The position numbers and the translations under genes were made by a program. Under the pieces are notes generated by a model. It had not been told where the DNA came from. It did not search any database and worked only from the letters and a program-made list of their open reading frames with translations. From a virus, in the IMG/VR virus record IMGVR_UViG_3300030104_004478, positions 1 to 22,649 of that record: a stretch of 22,649 bases of DNA; one strand, written 5' to 3'. Of the stretch, positions 1 to 4,750 are shown piece by piece. Every line of letters begins with the position of its first letter. Position 1 is the first letter of the stretch.

Positions 1-10
1 GAGGATTAGC

Positions 11-199
11 ATGGCAACATATCAACAATGGTCTGAAAGTTACTTCACTAATTTAACATCAGACCAGCACAATGTTAACAATCAATGGTTTCAATCTATG
101 AGAGATAAACTAACAGATAGTGGCATATTATATGTGCCTATTCTTGATAAGGAATTTAACAAATCAGGAGAGGAAGTTAACAATCAATATGCAAACTAA
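11..199 (+). CDS. Small hypothetical phage protein (62 aa)
   Basis: A short soluble protein with no signal peptide or membrane segment. It is rich in Asn, Gln and Ser and has several aromatic residues (motifs YQQW and NQWF). The start is supported by GAGGA at positions 1-5, five bases before the ATG. It is the first gene of the window and is followed by another small gene 36 bases later, so the two may be cotranscribed from a promoter outside the window. I do not recognise the family. Its setting among other tiny genes suggests an accessory role rather than a structural one, but that is inference. Confidence 0.7.
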   Translation: MATYQQWSESYFTNLTSDQHNVNNQWFQSMRDKLTDSGILYVPILDKEFNKSGEEVNNQYAN

Positions 200-206
200 C
201 TAAATA
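200..206 (+). promoter_or_regulatory. CTAAATA motif, possible phage promoter element
   Basis: CTAAATA lies in the 36-base gap between two small genes, 30 bases before the next ATG. The same heptamer occurs before the fibre-like gene at 21340-21346. CTAAATA/ATAAATA-type motifs have been linked to late promoters of T4-like cyanophages. A seven-base AT-rich word is weak evidence alone. Confidence 0.3.
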
Positions 207-235
207 CATTAACTCTATATCTGGGGGTATTAAGT

Positions 236-469
236 ATGACTAACGCTACGCAGACTACGCCAATTGATTTACAAGAATACCTAGAATATACATATCCAAA
301 TCTAACAGATAGTGACATAAGTACTATCTCTAATGTATTAAGAAACGAATGGGATTACAATCCTTCATTTATAGAAATAGAAGAGAAAGTTCGAGAAACT
401 GCTACACTTGCAGACATACAATTGTATGATGAAGATGAAGGATATATACACGATTCCGAGGGTTGTTAA
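236..469 (+). CDS. Small acidic hypothetical protein (77 aa)
   Basis: A strongly acidic soluble protein with many Asp, Glu, Thr and Tyr residues and an acidic tail ending HDSEGC. The ATG follows GGGGG at 223-227 with an eight-base spacer, a reasonable ribosome binding site. No membrane segment, metal site or known domain is visible. It is the last gene before a rho-independent terminator at 509-553 and is probably cotranscribed with the gene at 11-199. The family is not recognised. Its size and acidity resemble the small early inhibitors and DNA mimics that phages often carry, but nothing in the sequence demonstrates such a function. Confidence 0.7.
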   Translation: MTNATQTTPIDLQEYLEYTYPNLTDSDISTISNVLRNEWDYNPSFIEIEEKVRETATLADIQLYDEDEGYIHDSEGC

Positions 470-508
470 TAACTTCCGTTGTTAATCGTCTTTCTATTCT
501 TCTCATTT

Positions 509-553
509 AATCGCTGCACATTTCACAGAACGAGATGCGAAGCGATTTTTTTT
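509..553 (+). terminator. Rho-independent terminator
   Basis: AATCGCT (509-515) pairs perfectly with AGCGATT (541-547). GCA/TGC extends the stem inside after a two-base bulge, and eight T residues (546-553) follow, overlapping the end of the right arm. It closes the two-gene unit 11-469. Confidence 0.75.
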
Positions 554-619
554 ATGCCCCCATAAGTAACAATAACACACAGTAATTCATATAAGTTATT
601 GATAGTGACACTCTGAAGA

Positions 620-648
620 TTGACTATTTCATATATACTCTGTATAGT
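620..648 (+). promoter_or_regulatory. Sigma-70-type promoter
   Basis: TTGACT (620-625), a 17-base spacer and TATAGT (643-648) match the host vegetative promoter consensus. It lies between the terminator at 509-553 and the micro-gene at 686, in an otherwise gene-free stretch (470-685) where I see nothing else. It probably drives early or host-polymerase transcription of the genes from 686 onward. Confidence 0.6.
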
Positions 649-685
649 TTGTTCCAGAGATAGTATATAACTTTAAAGGGATAGT

Positions 686-790
686 ATGACAGGCACGATA
701 ACATATAGTTGGGAGAATTTAAGGATATTAAGTATAATGGTTCTGTCTATAATATGGTTGTTTATATTTAATTTACCAGATAGCGAGTAA
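686..790 (+). CDS. Single-pass membrane microprotein (34 aa)
   Basis: Thirty-four residues. A short polar N-terminus (MTGTITYSWENLR) is followed by one uninterrupted hydrophobic segment of about 17 residues (ILSIMVLSIIWLFIFNL) and an acidic tail (PDSE). The predicted product is a tiny inner-membrane protein, probably with its C-terminus on the acidic side of the membrane. The start is well supported by AAAGGG at 675-680, five bases upstream, and a sigma-70-type promoter at 620-648. The function is unknown. Phage proteins of this shape include lysis regulators, superinfection exclusion factors and host membrane-protein modulators, but no specific match is claimed. Confidence 0.6.
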   Translation: MTGTITYSWENLRILSIMVLSIIWLFIFNLPDSE

Positions 791-802
791 GGAATAAGAA
801 AG

Positions 803-822
803 GGGGACGGTTAAATTGTCCC
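803..822 (+). repeat. G-rich hairpin GGGAC/GTCCC
   Basis: GGGAC (804-808) pairs with GTCCC (818-822) around a nine-base loop. No T-run follows, so it is not a canonical terminator. The words GGGGACGGT and GTCC recur in inverted orientation at 2883-2904, just before another promoter, so this may be a shared regulatory hairpin. Confidence 0.4.
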
Positions 823-849
823 TATAGTGTAGATAAGCATTTTTCTTAC

Positions 850-1197
850 ATGAGAAAACTTGAAAGACAAATGAACTTCGCAGTTTCTAACAAAGGCAAC
901 TGGTGTGGTTCTAATACTCAAGTTACTTACAATGAGAATACAAATTGCAGTCAAATCCGTCTACATGGTCATCACATTGCGACTTTTTGCCATGAAACTA
1001 GGGCAGTTAAGATTAACTCCTGTGGTTATACAACAAACACCACAAAGAGTCGCCTTAATGCACTATTAGAAGAGGTAAAATGGGGTTGTAAAGTATTTCA
1101 GAAAAACTGGGATTGGTTCGTAAGTTATAACGACCAGACCACACTTTTCAGAGATGGGATGATACTATTAGATGCAGATTCACTGGTTACTGCATAA
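850..1197 (+). CDS. Conserved small phage protein, NTxV / LHG-IA / TTKSRLNALL type
   Basis: A 115-residue soluble protein. Its pattern fits a small family I recall from diverse phages: an NTQVTY segment near residue 22, LHGHHIATF around 38-46, a G(Y/W)xTNTTKSRLNALL block around 59-73, and a late KVFQKNWDWFVSY segment around 81-93. The regular alternation suggests a compact beta-rich fold ending in a helix; no catalytic residues are apparent. There is no strong Shine-Dalgarno sequence before the ATG at 850, and the internal ATG at residue 8 is a possible alternative. It lies downstream of the micro-gene at 686 and is followed by a 47-residue gene, then a terminator. The family function is unknown to me, and the family assignment is from memory of the pattern. 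Confidence 0.75.
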   Translation: MRKLERQMNFAVSNKGNWCGSNTQVTYNENTNCSQIRLHGHHIATFCHETRAVKINSCGYTTNTTKSRLNALLEEVKWGCKVFQKNWDWFVSYNDQTTLFRDGMILLDADSLVTA

Positions 1198-1243
1198 CAT
1201 TGTAAGAAACTTTCCGTCATTCATTATTATTTTTCCACACATC

Positions 1244-1387
1244 ATGCAAGCACTAACTAACAACATCTACTCCGAAGTTCAGAAAGAGTATTACAACGAA
1301 GTGCATCAATCTGATAGCATAAGTGTATGGTACTCCCCCGAATATTACGAGCATGATGTAGTTACCAGAGGTCAAATCTGGTACTAA
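1244..1387 (+). CDS. Small hypothetical protein (47 aa)
   Basis: The frame stays open from 1172, but I place the start at the ATG at 1244. The longer version would overlap the previous gene by 26 bases and add a hydrophobic leader (FPSFIIIF) that looks like translated spacer DNA. From 1244 the product is a soluble, Tyr-rich peptide (EYYNE, SPEYYEHD, GQIWY). No good Shine-Dalgarno sequence is visible for either start, so the call is tentative. A TTTTCCACA word lies at 1231-1239, immediately upstream. The gene precedes the terminator at 1400-1424. Function unknown. Confidence 0.5.
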   Translation: MQALTNNIYSEVQKEYYNEVHQSDSISVWYSPEYYEHDVVTRGQIWY

Positions 1388-1399
1388 AATAACAATCAA

Positions 1400-1424
1400 G
1401 GGGTGCTAATACCATCCCATTTTT
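1400..1424 (+). terminator. Rho-independent terminator
   Basis: GGGGTG (1400-1405) pairs with CATCCC (1413-1418), with one G-U wobble, around a seven-base loop, and is followed by five T residues (1420-1424). It separates the unit ending at 1387 from the coupled operon starting at 1450. Confidence 0.6.
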
Positions 1425-1449
1425 ATTACAAACCTATGCAATTCTTATC

Positions 1450-1701
1450 ATGGAAATTACATCAAAAGACGGTAATATGGTTGTTGATTTCTATCCTGTT
1501 AAAGACTTCAATAACAACATCATTACCAATCGTATGCTAAAAGTATTATCTTTTCGAGGTGATATGCAAAAGAAAATGTTAATTAGCAAAGACGAATTCT
1601 ATTCACAAGTAAGAGAATATATTATGAAGTATAAGTATAAAGTAACTAACGAAGATTACCCCGTACAATTTATATCAAAGGAGGATTATTCTTATGCCTA
1701 A
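1450..1701 (+). CDS. Small hypothetical protein, first gene of coupled operon (83 aa)
   Basis: A basic, Lys- and Tyr-rich soluble protein of 83 residues. The N-terminal half (MEITSKDGNMVVDFYPVKDF) reads like beta strands, and the C-terminal half contains a likely helix (KDEFYSQVREYIMKYKYKV). No Shine-Dalgarno sequence is obvious before the ATG. The last eight bases overlap the next gene, whose ribosome binding site AAAGGAGG (1677-1684) lies inside this ORF, so translation of the two is probably linked. It shares an EDYSYA/EEYAEF-like ending style with its neighbour, but real homology between them is not clear. Family not recognised. Confidence 0.7.
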   Translation: MEITSKDGNMVVDFYPVKDFNNNIITNRMLKVLSFRGDMQKKMLISKDEFYSQVREYIMKYKYKVTNEDYPVQFISKEDYSYA

Positions 1702-1876
1702 ATTCACATCACAAATTGATAATTGCGTGATTGATTATGAAATAGTCAACGGTAATTTATCATATAGGACAGAAGGAACTGACTGGCAAGATTTCATATT
1801 AGAAGATAAAAGAGCATATTCAAAAGAAGAATATGCAGAGTTCTTATCACTTTTGGAGGACAATTCTAATGTATAA
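1694..1876 (+). CDS. Small acidic hypothetical protein (60 aa)
   Basis: A 60-residue acidic soluble protein with alternating polar and hydrophobic residues near the N-terminus (probable beta strands, DNCVIDYEIVNG) and a C-terminal helix (YSKEEYAEFLSLLED). The start is very well supported by AAAGGAGG at 1677-1684, nine bases upstream. It overlaps the previous and following genes by eight bases each, a tight arrangement typical of phage small-gene operons. No known domain or catalytic motif is seen. The product may act with its coupled neighbours, but this rests only on position. Confidence 0.75.
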   Translation: MPKFTSQIDNCVIDYEIVNGNLSYRTEGTDWQDFILEDKRAYSKEEYAEFLSLLEDNSNV

Positions 1877-2213
1877 ATCACAAACATTCGGTAGAATCTT
1901 TTGGGTTGATGATAATTATGAGTTCAAATCATGCCCACTATGTGTAGATGGAACGGGTGATTTTTCGTGTGATGATTATGTATCAGAATGGACAGATTGG
2001 GAGGGAGTTGATATGAACAAATTGCTAAACATTCACAAGTTCTGTATAATCAATAAGATCAATTACGCAGGGTCATTAACACATAAGGAAACAGATACGA
2101 TGACTAGTTATAACTTTGATGAGAATCTTTACAGTGAAATAGTAAAAGATAGTAAGTTCAGTTATGGTAAATTTAATGAGACAAATTACCCATTACATTT
2201 ACAACAATCATGA
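1869..2213 (+). CDS. Small hypothetical protein with CPLC motif (114 aa)
   Basis: I place the start at the ATG at 1869 rather than the in-frame ATG at 1833, because GGAGGA (1855-1860) lies eight bases before it and the overlap with the upstream gene shrinks to eight bases. The product has a Cys pair (CPLC) near residues 22-25, with a third Cys about nine residues later (GDFSCDDY). This could be part of a small metal-binding loop, but the fourth ligand is unclear. The rest is soluble and rich in Asn, Asp and Tyr. The stop codon overlaps the next ATG (ATGA). Family not recognised; a small zinc-ribbon-like protein is only a possibility. Confidence 0.65.
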   Translation: MYKSQTFGRIFWVDDNYEFKSCPLCVDGTGDFSCDDYVSEWTDWEGVDMNKLLNIHKFCIINKINYAGSLTHKETDTMTSYNFDENLYSEIVKDSKFSYGKFNETNYPLHLQQS

Positions 2214-2344
2214 CACGATTACAATGGACAATGTTAACACTTTCAGGTATAATGTTTATATTAAGTGTTAATGTATGGGCAGCAAAAAGAGATCATAAGT
2301 TATTACAAATGTATCACAATCCTTCTACCTATTCTTTACAATGA
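2210..2344 (+). CDS. Membrane or exported microprotein (44 aa)
   Basis: Forty-four residues. A short basic start (MTRLQW) precedes a hydrophobic stretch of about 17 residues (MLTLSGIMFILSVNVWA) and then a basic, polar tail (AKRDHK...). This could be a signal anchor or a signal peptide, because WAA resembles a signal-peptidase site, although the residue order is not decisive. The ATG overlaps the TGA of the previous gene (ATGA), and its own TGA overlaps the next ATG in the same way, so it is probably translated by reinitiation. Those two exact junctions are the main support for this very short gene. Function unknown. Confidence 0.6.
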   Translation: MTRLQWTMLTLSGIMFILSVNVWAAKRDHKLLQMYHNPSTYSLQ

Positions 2345-2478
2345 ACACTACTATTCGTTACTGGTTCAATGATAATCAAAAGTGCAAATATGCAAGGTTT
2401 AATACATACCAACAAGCACTAGATTTCATTGAGTTACTATCAACAATTAACGTAAGATCGGAGGTAAGTTTATACTAA
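2341..2478 (+). CDS. Small hypothetical protein, last of coupled operon (45 aa)
   Basis: A 45-residue soluble protein (MNTTIRYWFNDNQKCKYARF...) in which two short strands could be followed by a helix (YQQALDFIELLSTI). It begins with an ATGA overlap onto the preceding micro-gene, which supports coupled translation and makes a chance ORF less likely. It is the last member of the chain of overlapping genes from 1450. The pattern of an aromatic beta hairpin with FNTYQQALDFIELL recalls short phage proteins of unknown function. No catalytic or binding residues can be named. Confidence 0.6.
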   Translation: MNTTIRYWFNDNQKCKYARFNTYQQALDFIELLSTINVRSEVSLY

Positions 2479-2505
2479 CTGTTGTCTCATAAGTATTATT
2501 CAACC

Positions 2506-2595
2506 ATGTCACACAAAGTATTAAAGAAGGTCGCTAATTATGTCTTCTATATTATACTTGGAAGAGTGTTAATCCTTCTACTGTTTAACACATAG
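2506..2595 (+). CDS. Possible membrane microprotein (29 aa)
   Basis: A 29-residue ORF with a basic N-terminus (MSHKVLKKVAN) and a hydrophobic remainder (YVFYIILGRVLILLLF) broken by one Arg. This fits a tiny membrane peptide. There is no clear Shine-Dalgarno sequence, and it starts 27 bases after the end of the coupled operon. The stop codon TAG lies inside the left arm of a perfect 12-base inverted repeat (2594-2605/2619-2630). It may be a real microprotein or chance coding in AT-rich DNA. Confidence 0.35.
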   Translation: MSHKVLKKVANYVFYIILGRVLILLLFNT

Positions 2596-2630
2596 TTTTC
2601 CACAGTTATTGTTAGTTTCTGTGGAAAACT
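2594..2630 (+). repeat. Perfect 12-base inverted repeat with DnaA-box-like arms
   Basis: AGTTTTCCACAG (2594-2605) and CTGTGGAAAACT (2619-2630) are exact reverse complements separated by 13 bases. Each arm contains TTTTCCACA, the cyanobacterial-type DnaA box. No T-run follows, so it is not a typical terminator, and the two arms could bind a dimeric or paired DNA-binding protein. Confidence 0.8.
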
Positions 2631-2655
2631 CGTAGAATAAGTGTTATTTTACCCT

Positions 2656-2663
2656 TATAAATA
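2656..2663 (+). promoter_or_regulatory. T4-type late promoter motif TATAAATA
   Basis: An exact TATAAATA, the T4 late promoter -10 element recognised with the gp55-like sigma factor. It sits within the gene-free DnaA-box region, about 300 bases before the next convincing start codon, so it may drive a leader or untranslated RNA or read through to the gene at 2968. Confidence 0.5.
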
Positions 2664-2790
2664 GGAAATTAAATATACTTATGCTTTCTAAACCTTTTCC
2701 ACAATGTTGTTAAAAACTTGATGTAATATGTGGAATAAGTGTTAATTAGTGATGAAATTGTGTGGATAAAGTGTTAATTTTGTAGTGATG

Positions 2791-2822
2791 TTAGCGAGCG
2801 TATTATAACACAACCTCGCTAA
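2791..2822 (+). repeat. Perfect 8-base inverted repeat TTAGCGAG/CTCGCTAA
   Basis: TTAGCGAG (2791-2798) and CTCGCTAA (2815-2822) are exact complements around a 16-base AT-rich loop. There is no T-run. On the minus strand the loop reads TATAAT, and TTGTAG lies 17 bases before it, so the hairpin also overlaps a possible leftward promoter. Confidence 0.6.
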
Positions 2823-2828
2823 AACTAC

Positions 2829-2856
2829 AACCCCCTCGTTAACATTTTGTGGGGTT
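2829..2856 (+). terminator. Possible terminator hairpin AACCCC/GGGGTT
   Basis: AACCCC (2829-2834) pairs with GGGGTT (2851-2856) around a 16-base loop. A loose T-rich tract (ATTACGTTTT) follows. The long loop and broken T-run make it weaker than the other terminators of the window. Confidence 0.35.
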
Positions 2857-2910
2857 ATTACGTTTTCCACATATACATCGAAGGACAGTCAAATTACCGT
2901 CCCCAGAGTA

Positions 2911-2940
2911 TTGACAATCTTTCGTAATCCGTTGTATAAT
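2911..2940 (+). promoter_or_regulatory. Strong sigma-70-type promoter
   Basis: A consensus TTGACA (2911-2916) and a consensus TATAAT (2935-2940) are separated by 18 bases. A hairpin with GGAC/GTCC arms (2883-2902) lies directly upstream. The promoter precedes the gene at 2968 and shows that an upstream TTG (2911) in the same frame is not the start codon. Confidence 0.8.
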
Positions 2941-2967
2941 ACTATTACTTACAGGAGTTCTAATCTC

Positions 2968-3141
2968 ATGGCAGTTTCTCACATTTACGGACTAAAGAGT
3001 AAGTATAGAATAACGCTAGAGATTGAAGCACTATGTGACTTTAATCCCCATCAGATTGACTTCCGTAAAGTATTACAATTGGAAGGTAATGAGCAAGTAG
3101 AAAGTATTATCGAAGATCTTGATAATCCTGACAGTTGGTAA
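2968..3141 (+). CDS. Small hypothetical protein (57 aa)
   Basis: The frame is open from a TTG at 2911, but that codon is the -35 box of a consensus promoter. The ATG at 2968, preceded by AGGAG (2953-2957), is therefore the better start. The 57-residue product begins MAVSHIYGLKSKYRITLEIE and has an acidic C-terminus (EQVESIIEDLDNPDSW) that probably forms a helix, with beta structure before it. The ITLEIEALCDFNPHQIDF segment resembles small single-domain phage proteins, but I cannot name a family. It is probably transcribed from its own host-type promoter together with the 42-residue gene at 3209, up to the terminator at 3352-3383. Confidence 0.7.
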   Translation: MAVSHIYGLKSKYRITLEIEALCDFNPHQIDFRKVLQLEGNEQVESIIEDLDNPDSW

Positions 3142-3208
3142 TAAGAATTGATGCGGAATGTGTTTGCCCTAAAGTTACACATTGTACACCAAATTACAAC
3201 GCTTAATT

Positions 3209-3337
3209 ATGTCTAACAGTGCTACACAGTTTGTATCAGTTAACTTCGCAGAATTTCTTCTAGAAAATGCAAACAATGGTAATGAAATCTTATCAGTCCT
3301 CGATGATATTGTAGAGGGTGCAGATACAGCGTTATAA
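3209..3337 (+). CDS. Small acidic hypothetical protein (42 aa)
   Basis: Forty-two residues beginning MSNSATQFVSVNFAEFLLEN. It has two likely amphipathic helices (FAEFLLENAN and EILSVLDDIVEG) and a short acidic tail. It resembles the small FVNFLLDN...LLQVLDDI proteins I recall from cyanophages, whose function is unknown. No clear Shine-Dalgarno sequence precedes the ATG. The ORF is placed directly between a promoter-driven gene and a strong terminator, which supports its reality. It would act as a soluble cytoplasmic protein during infection. Confidence 0.55.
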   Translation: MSNSATQFVSVNFAEFLLENANNGNEILSVLDDIVEGADTAL

Positions 3338-3351
3338 TTGATAAGAACTGT

Positions 3352-3383
3352 GAGGGGGAGTTAGTATTACTTTCCCTCGTTTT
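3352..3383 (+). terminator. Rho-independent terminator
   Basis: GAGGGGGAGT (3352-3361) pairs over ten bases, with two G-U wobbles, with ACTTTCCCTC (3369-3378) around a seven-base loop, followed by GTTTTATT. It ends the unit 2968-3337. Confidence 0.7.
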
Positions 3384-3423
3384 ATTACAGTCCTTAAGTA
3401 TTAACAATCCCGTTACACAGTTG

Positions 3424-3453
3424 TTGACAAATAGCAGTGTAATATGGTAGAAT
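3424..3453 (+). promoter_or_regulatory. Sigma-70-type promoter
   Basis: TTGACA (3424-3429), an 18-base spacer and TAGAAT (3448-3453). It follows the terminator at 3352-3383 and leads into a roughly 200-base stretch before the gene at 3659, so the transcript would have a long leader that includes a locally GC-rich tract (3478-3520). Confidence 0.6.
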
Positions 3454-3499
3454 TGTTTATATCGGTTTTGGACAGTGTTTGGCGGTTCGTTTATATTTT

Positions 3500-3640
3500 A
3501 TGGCGGCGGCGTTGCCCGTTTTAAAAAACCCAAAGTCCCTAACCTACAAAAGTGGGTACATGAGACATATATTTAAAAAAATCGCCAAAAAATTTTTTGA
3601 CCTTCTAAAGTATTCATATATAAAAAAACCGCCCAAGTAA
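3500..3640 (+). CDS. Doubtful small cationic ORF (46 aa)
   Basis: A 46-residue ORF lies in the leader between the promoter at 3424-3453 and the gene at 3659. The product is very basic, and its second half (RHIFKKIAKKFFDLLKY, roughly residues 22-38) would form an amphipathic cationic helix. No Shine-Dalgarno sequence precedes either the ATG at 3500 or the in-frame ATG at 3560. The DNA is A- and T-rich here, and AAA/TTT codons alone give Lys and Phe, so this could be chance. If it is not coding, the stretch 3454-3658 is simply an untranslated leader. Confidence 0.3.
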   Translation: MAAALPVLKNPKSLTYKSGYMRHIFKKIAKKFFDLLKYSYIKKPPK

Positions 3641-3658
3641 AAATTGGAGGTATAGGTT

Positions 3659-3895
3659 TTGCAAGATGATCTAACAACATATCACATATACGCTAAAGAT
3701 AGGGTGTTGTATTATAATTTGGAGGAGGAAGATTTTGAAGAGAAGTGGGAACTACTACAAGTAATGGTAGGTTTGCTGAAAACAGACTACACTACCAGAG
3801 ACTTGTCGTATATCAAACTCGCCCCAAAGATAGGCATTGGCGGACCTGGAAAGATTATATTAAAGAAACCCATGTGGGAAGAAGATTCGTATTGA
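3659..3895 (+). CDS. Small conserved-type hypothetical protein, TTG start (78 aa)
   Basis: The start is a TTG at 3659 with an excellent GGAGG (3646-3650) eight bases upstream; no ATG fits the frame well. The 78-residue product begins QDDLTTYHIYAKDRVLYYN after the initiator. It continues with a helix (LEEEDFEEKWELLQVMVGLL) and a TDYTTRDLSYIKL segment, a pattern I associate with small cyanophage proteins of unknown role. It is soluble and slightly acidic. The TGA stop lies inside the -35 box of the promoter that drives the glycosyltransferase-like gene at 3943. Function unknown. Confidence 0.75.
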   Translation: MQDDLTTYHIYAKDRVLYYNLEEEDFEEKWELLQVMVGLLKTDYTTRDLSYIKLAPKIGIGGPGKIILKKPMWEEDSY

Positions 3896-3920
3896 CATAT
3901 ACATAGAGATACTTTATAAT
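3892..3920 (+). promoter_or_regulatory. Perfect consensus sigma-70 promoter
   Basis: TTGACA (3892-3897), exactly 17 bases, then TATAAT (3915-3920). All twelve consensus bases match with the optimal spacer. The -35 box includes the stop codon of the gene ending at 3895, and the promoter leads into the gene at 3943 (ATG 23 bases downstream of the -10). Confidence 0.85.
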
Positions 3921-3942
3921 AAGGGAGTAATTACAAGAAACT

Positions 3943-4710
3943 ATGGCAAAAGGTTTTACTGTTAAAGCCAATGCACCTAAACCCAAGAAGGAAGAATGGG
4001 ATTATGATGCAATTAAGGCAAGGATGAAAGGAAAGACAATTGTATTCTGTCTACCTGGTCGTGGATGTTCATTTATATTCTTAAAGAATTTTGTACAACT
4101 GTGCTTTGATATGGTACAGAATGGAATGAGTATTCAGATCTCACAGGATTACTCTTCTATGGTAAACTTTGCGAGATGTAAGTGTCTTGGAGCAAATGTA
4201 TTACGTGGACCGAAGCAGATACCTTGGGATGGAAAGTTAAAGTATGATTATCAGTTATGGATTGACTCGGATATAGTCTTTGACACACAGAAGTTTTGGC
4301 AGTTATGTGATCTTGCAGTACCTGCTGAAGGTGATGAAAGAGAGATTACAGGTGGTTGGTATGCAACAGAAGATGGCACGACTACCTCTGTAGCACACTG
4401 GTTAGAAGAAGAGGACTTCCGCAAGAACGGTGGAGTCATGAATCACGAAACTGTGGAGTCGATCAGTAAGCGTAAGAAACCATTCACTGTAGATTACACA
4501 GGTTTTGGGTGGGTTATGATAAAGAATGGAGTCTTTGAGAAACTTGACTACCCTTGGTTCGCTCCAAAGATGCAAGTCTTTGAGTCAGGGAGTGTTCAGG
4601 ACATGTGTGGAGAAGACGTATCGTTCTGTTTAGACGCAAAAGAGGCAGACTATGAGATTTGGTGTGATCCTCGTATCAGGGTTGGTCACGAAAAAACTCG
4701 TATAATCTAA
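3943..4710 (+). CDS. Glycosyltransferase-like protein (GT-A fold, DxD motif)
   Basis: A 255-residue soluble protein with features of GT-A glycosyltransferases. The Rossmann-like first part (KGKTIVFCLPGRGCSFIFLKN, around residues 29-49) is followed by the sequence WIDSDIVF, residues 106-113. Its D108-S109-D110 is the metal- and nucleotide-sugar-binding DxD motif. Near the end come GEDVSFC (E224, D225), the usual position of the catalytic acidic pair, and GHEK with H249, a typical metal-binding His. A basic N-terminal stretch (APKPKKEEW) precedes the domain. It probably transfers a sugar to DNA, a virion protein or a cell-surface molecule; the acceptor cannot be told. Its perfect host-type promoter suggests expression independent of the late operon. 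Related proteins occur in T4-like cyanophages. Confidence 0.75.
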   Translation: MAKGFTVKANAPKPKKEEWDYDAIKARMKGKTIVFCLPGRGCSFIFLKNFVQLCFDMVQNGMSIQISQDYSSMVNFARCKCLGANVLRGPKQIPWDGKLKYDYQLWIDSDIVFDTQKFWQLCDLAVPAEGDEREITGGWYATEDGTTTSVAHWLEEEDFRKNGGVMNHETVESISKRKKPFTVDYTGFGWVMIKNGVFEKLDYPWFAPKMQVFESGSVQDMCGEDVSFCLDAKEADYEIWCDPRIRVGHEKTRII

Positions 4711-4750
4711 CGGCGTGACTCGTAAACAACTTATCAGGAGAAATTAACCA

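Larger units (their letters stand above)
2596..2910. other. Gene-free region with DnaA-box-like cluster, candidate origin
   Basis: No convincing ORF lies in this stretch. It contains TTTTCCACA at 2596-2604, 2695-2703 and 2863-2871. On the other strand are TTTTCCACA at 2620-2628, TTATTCCACA at 2729-2738 and the classical box TTATCCACA at 2761-2769. Three copies of AAGTGTTA(A)T (2639-2647, 2737-2746, 2769-2778) sit next to the minus-strand boxes. Inverted repeats occur at 2594-2630 and 2791-2822. Direct repeats next to DnaA boxes in AT-rich DNA are the usual architecture of an origin or of a DnaA-titrating or regulatory site. That the region works as a phage origin is inference, since T4-like phages are not known to need DnaA. 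Confidence 0.5.

Noticed and set aside
1172-1243. Upstream ATG extending the 47-residue gene
   Set aside because: It lies inside the previous gene with no ribosome binding site, and the added residues are hydrophobic translations of spacer DNA.
2682-2714. ATG after the TATAAATA late promoter motif
   Set aside because: It opens only a ten-residue frame and has no good ribosome binding site.
2911-2967. In-frame TTG start extending the 57-residue gene to 76 residues
   Set aside because: The TTG is the first base triplet of a consensus -35 box and the extension covers the -10 TATAAT; the ATG at 2968 has its own AGGAG.
3470-3530. GC-richer tract with a GTTCG word considered as a tRNA
   Set aside because: No cloverleaf with acceptor, anticodon and T arms can be drawn; I found no tRNA elsewhere in the gaps either.
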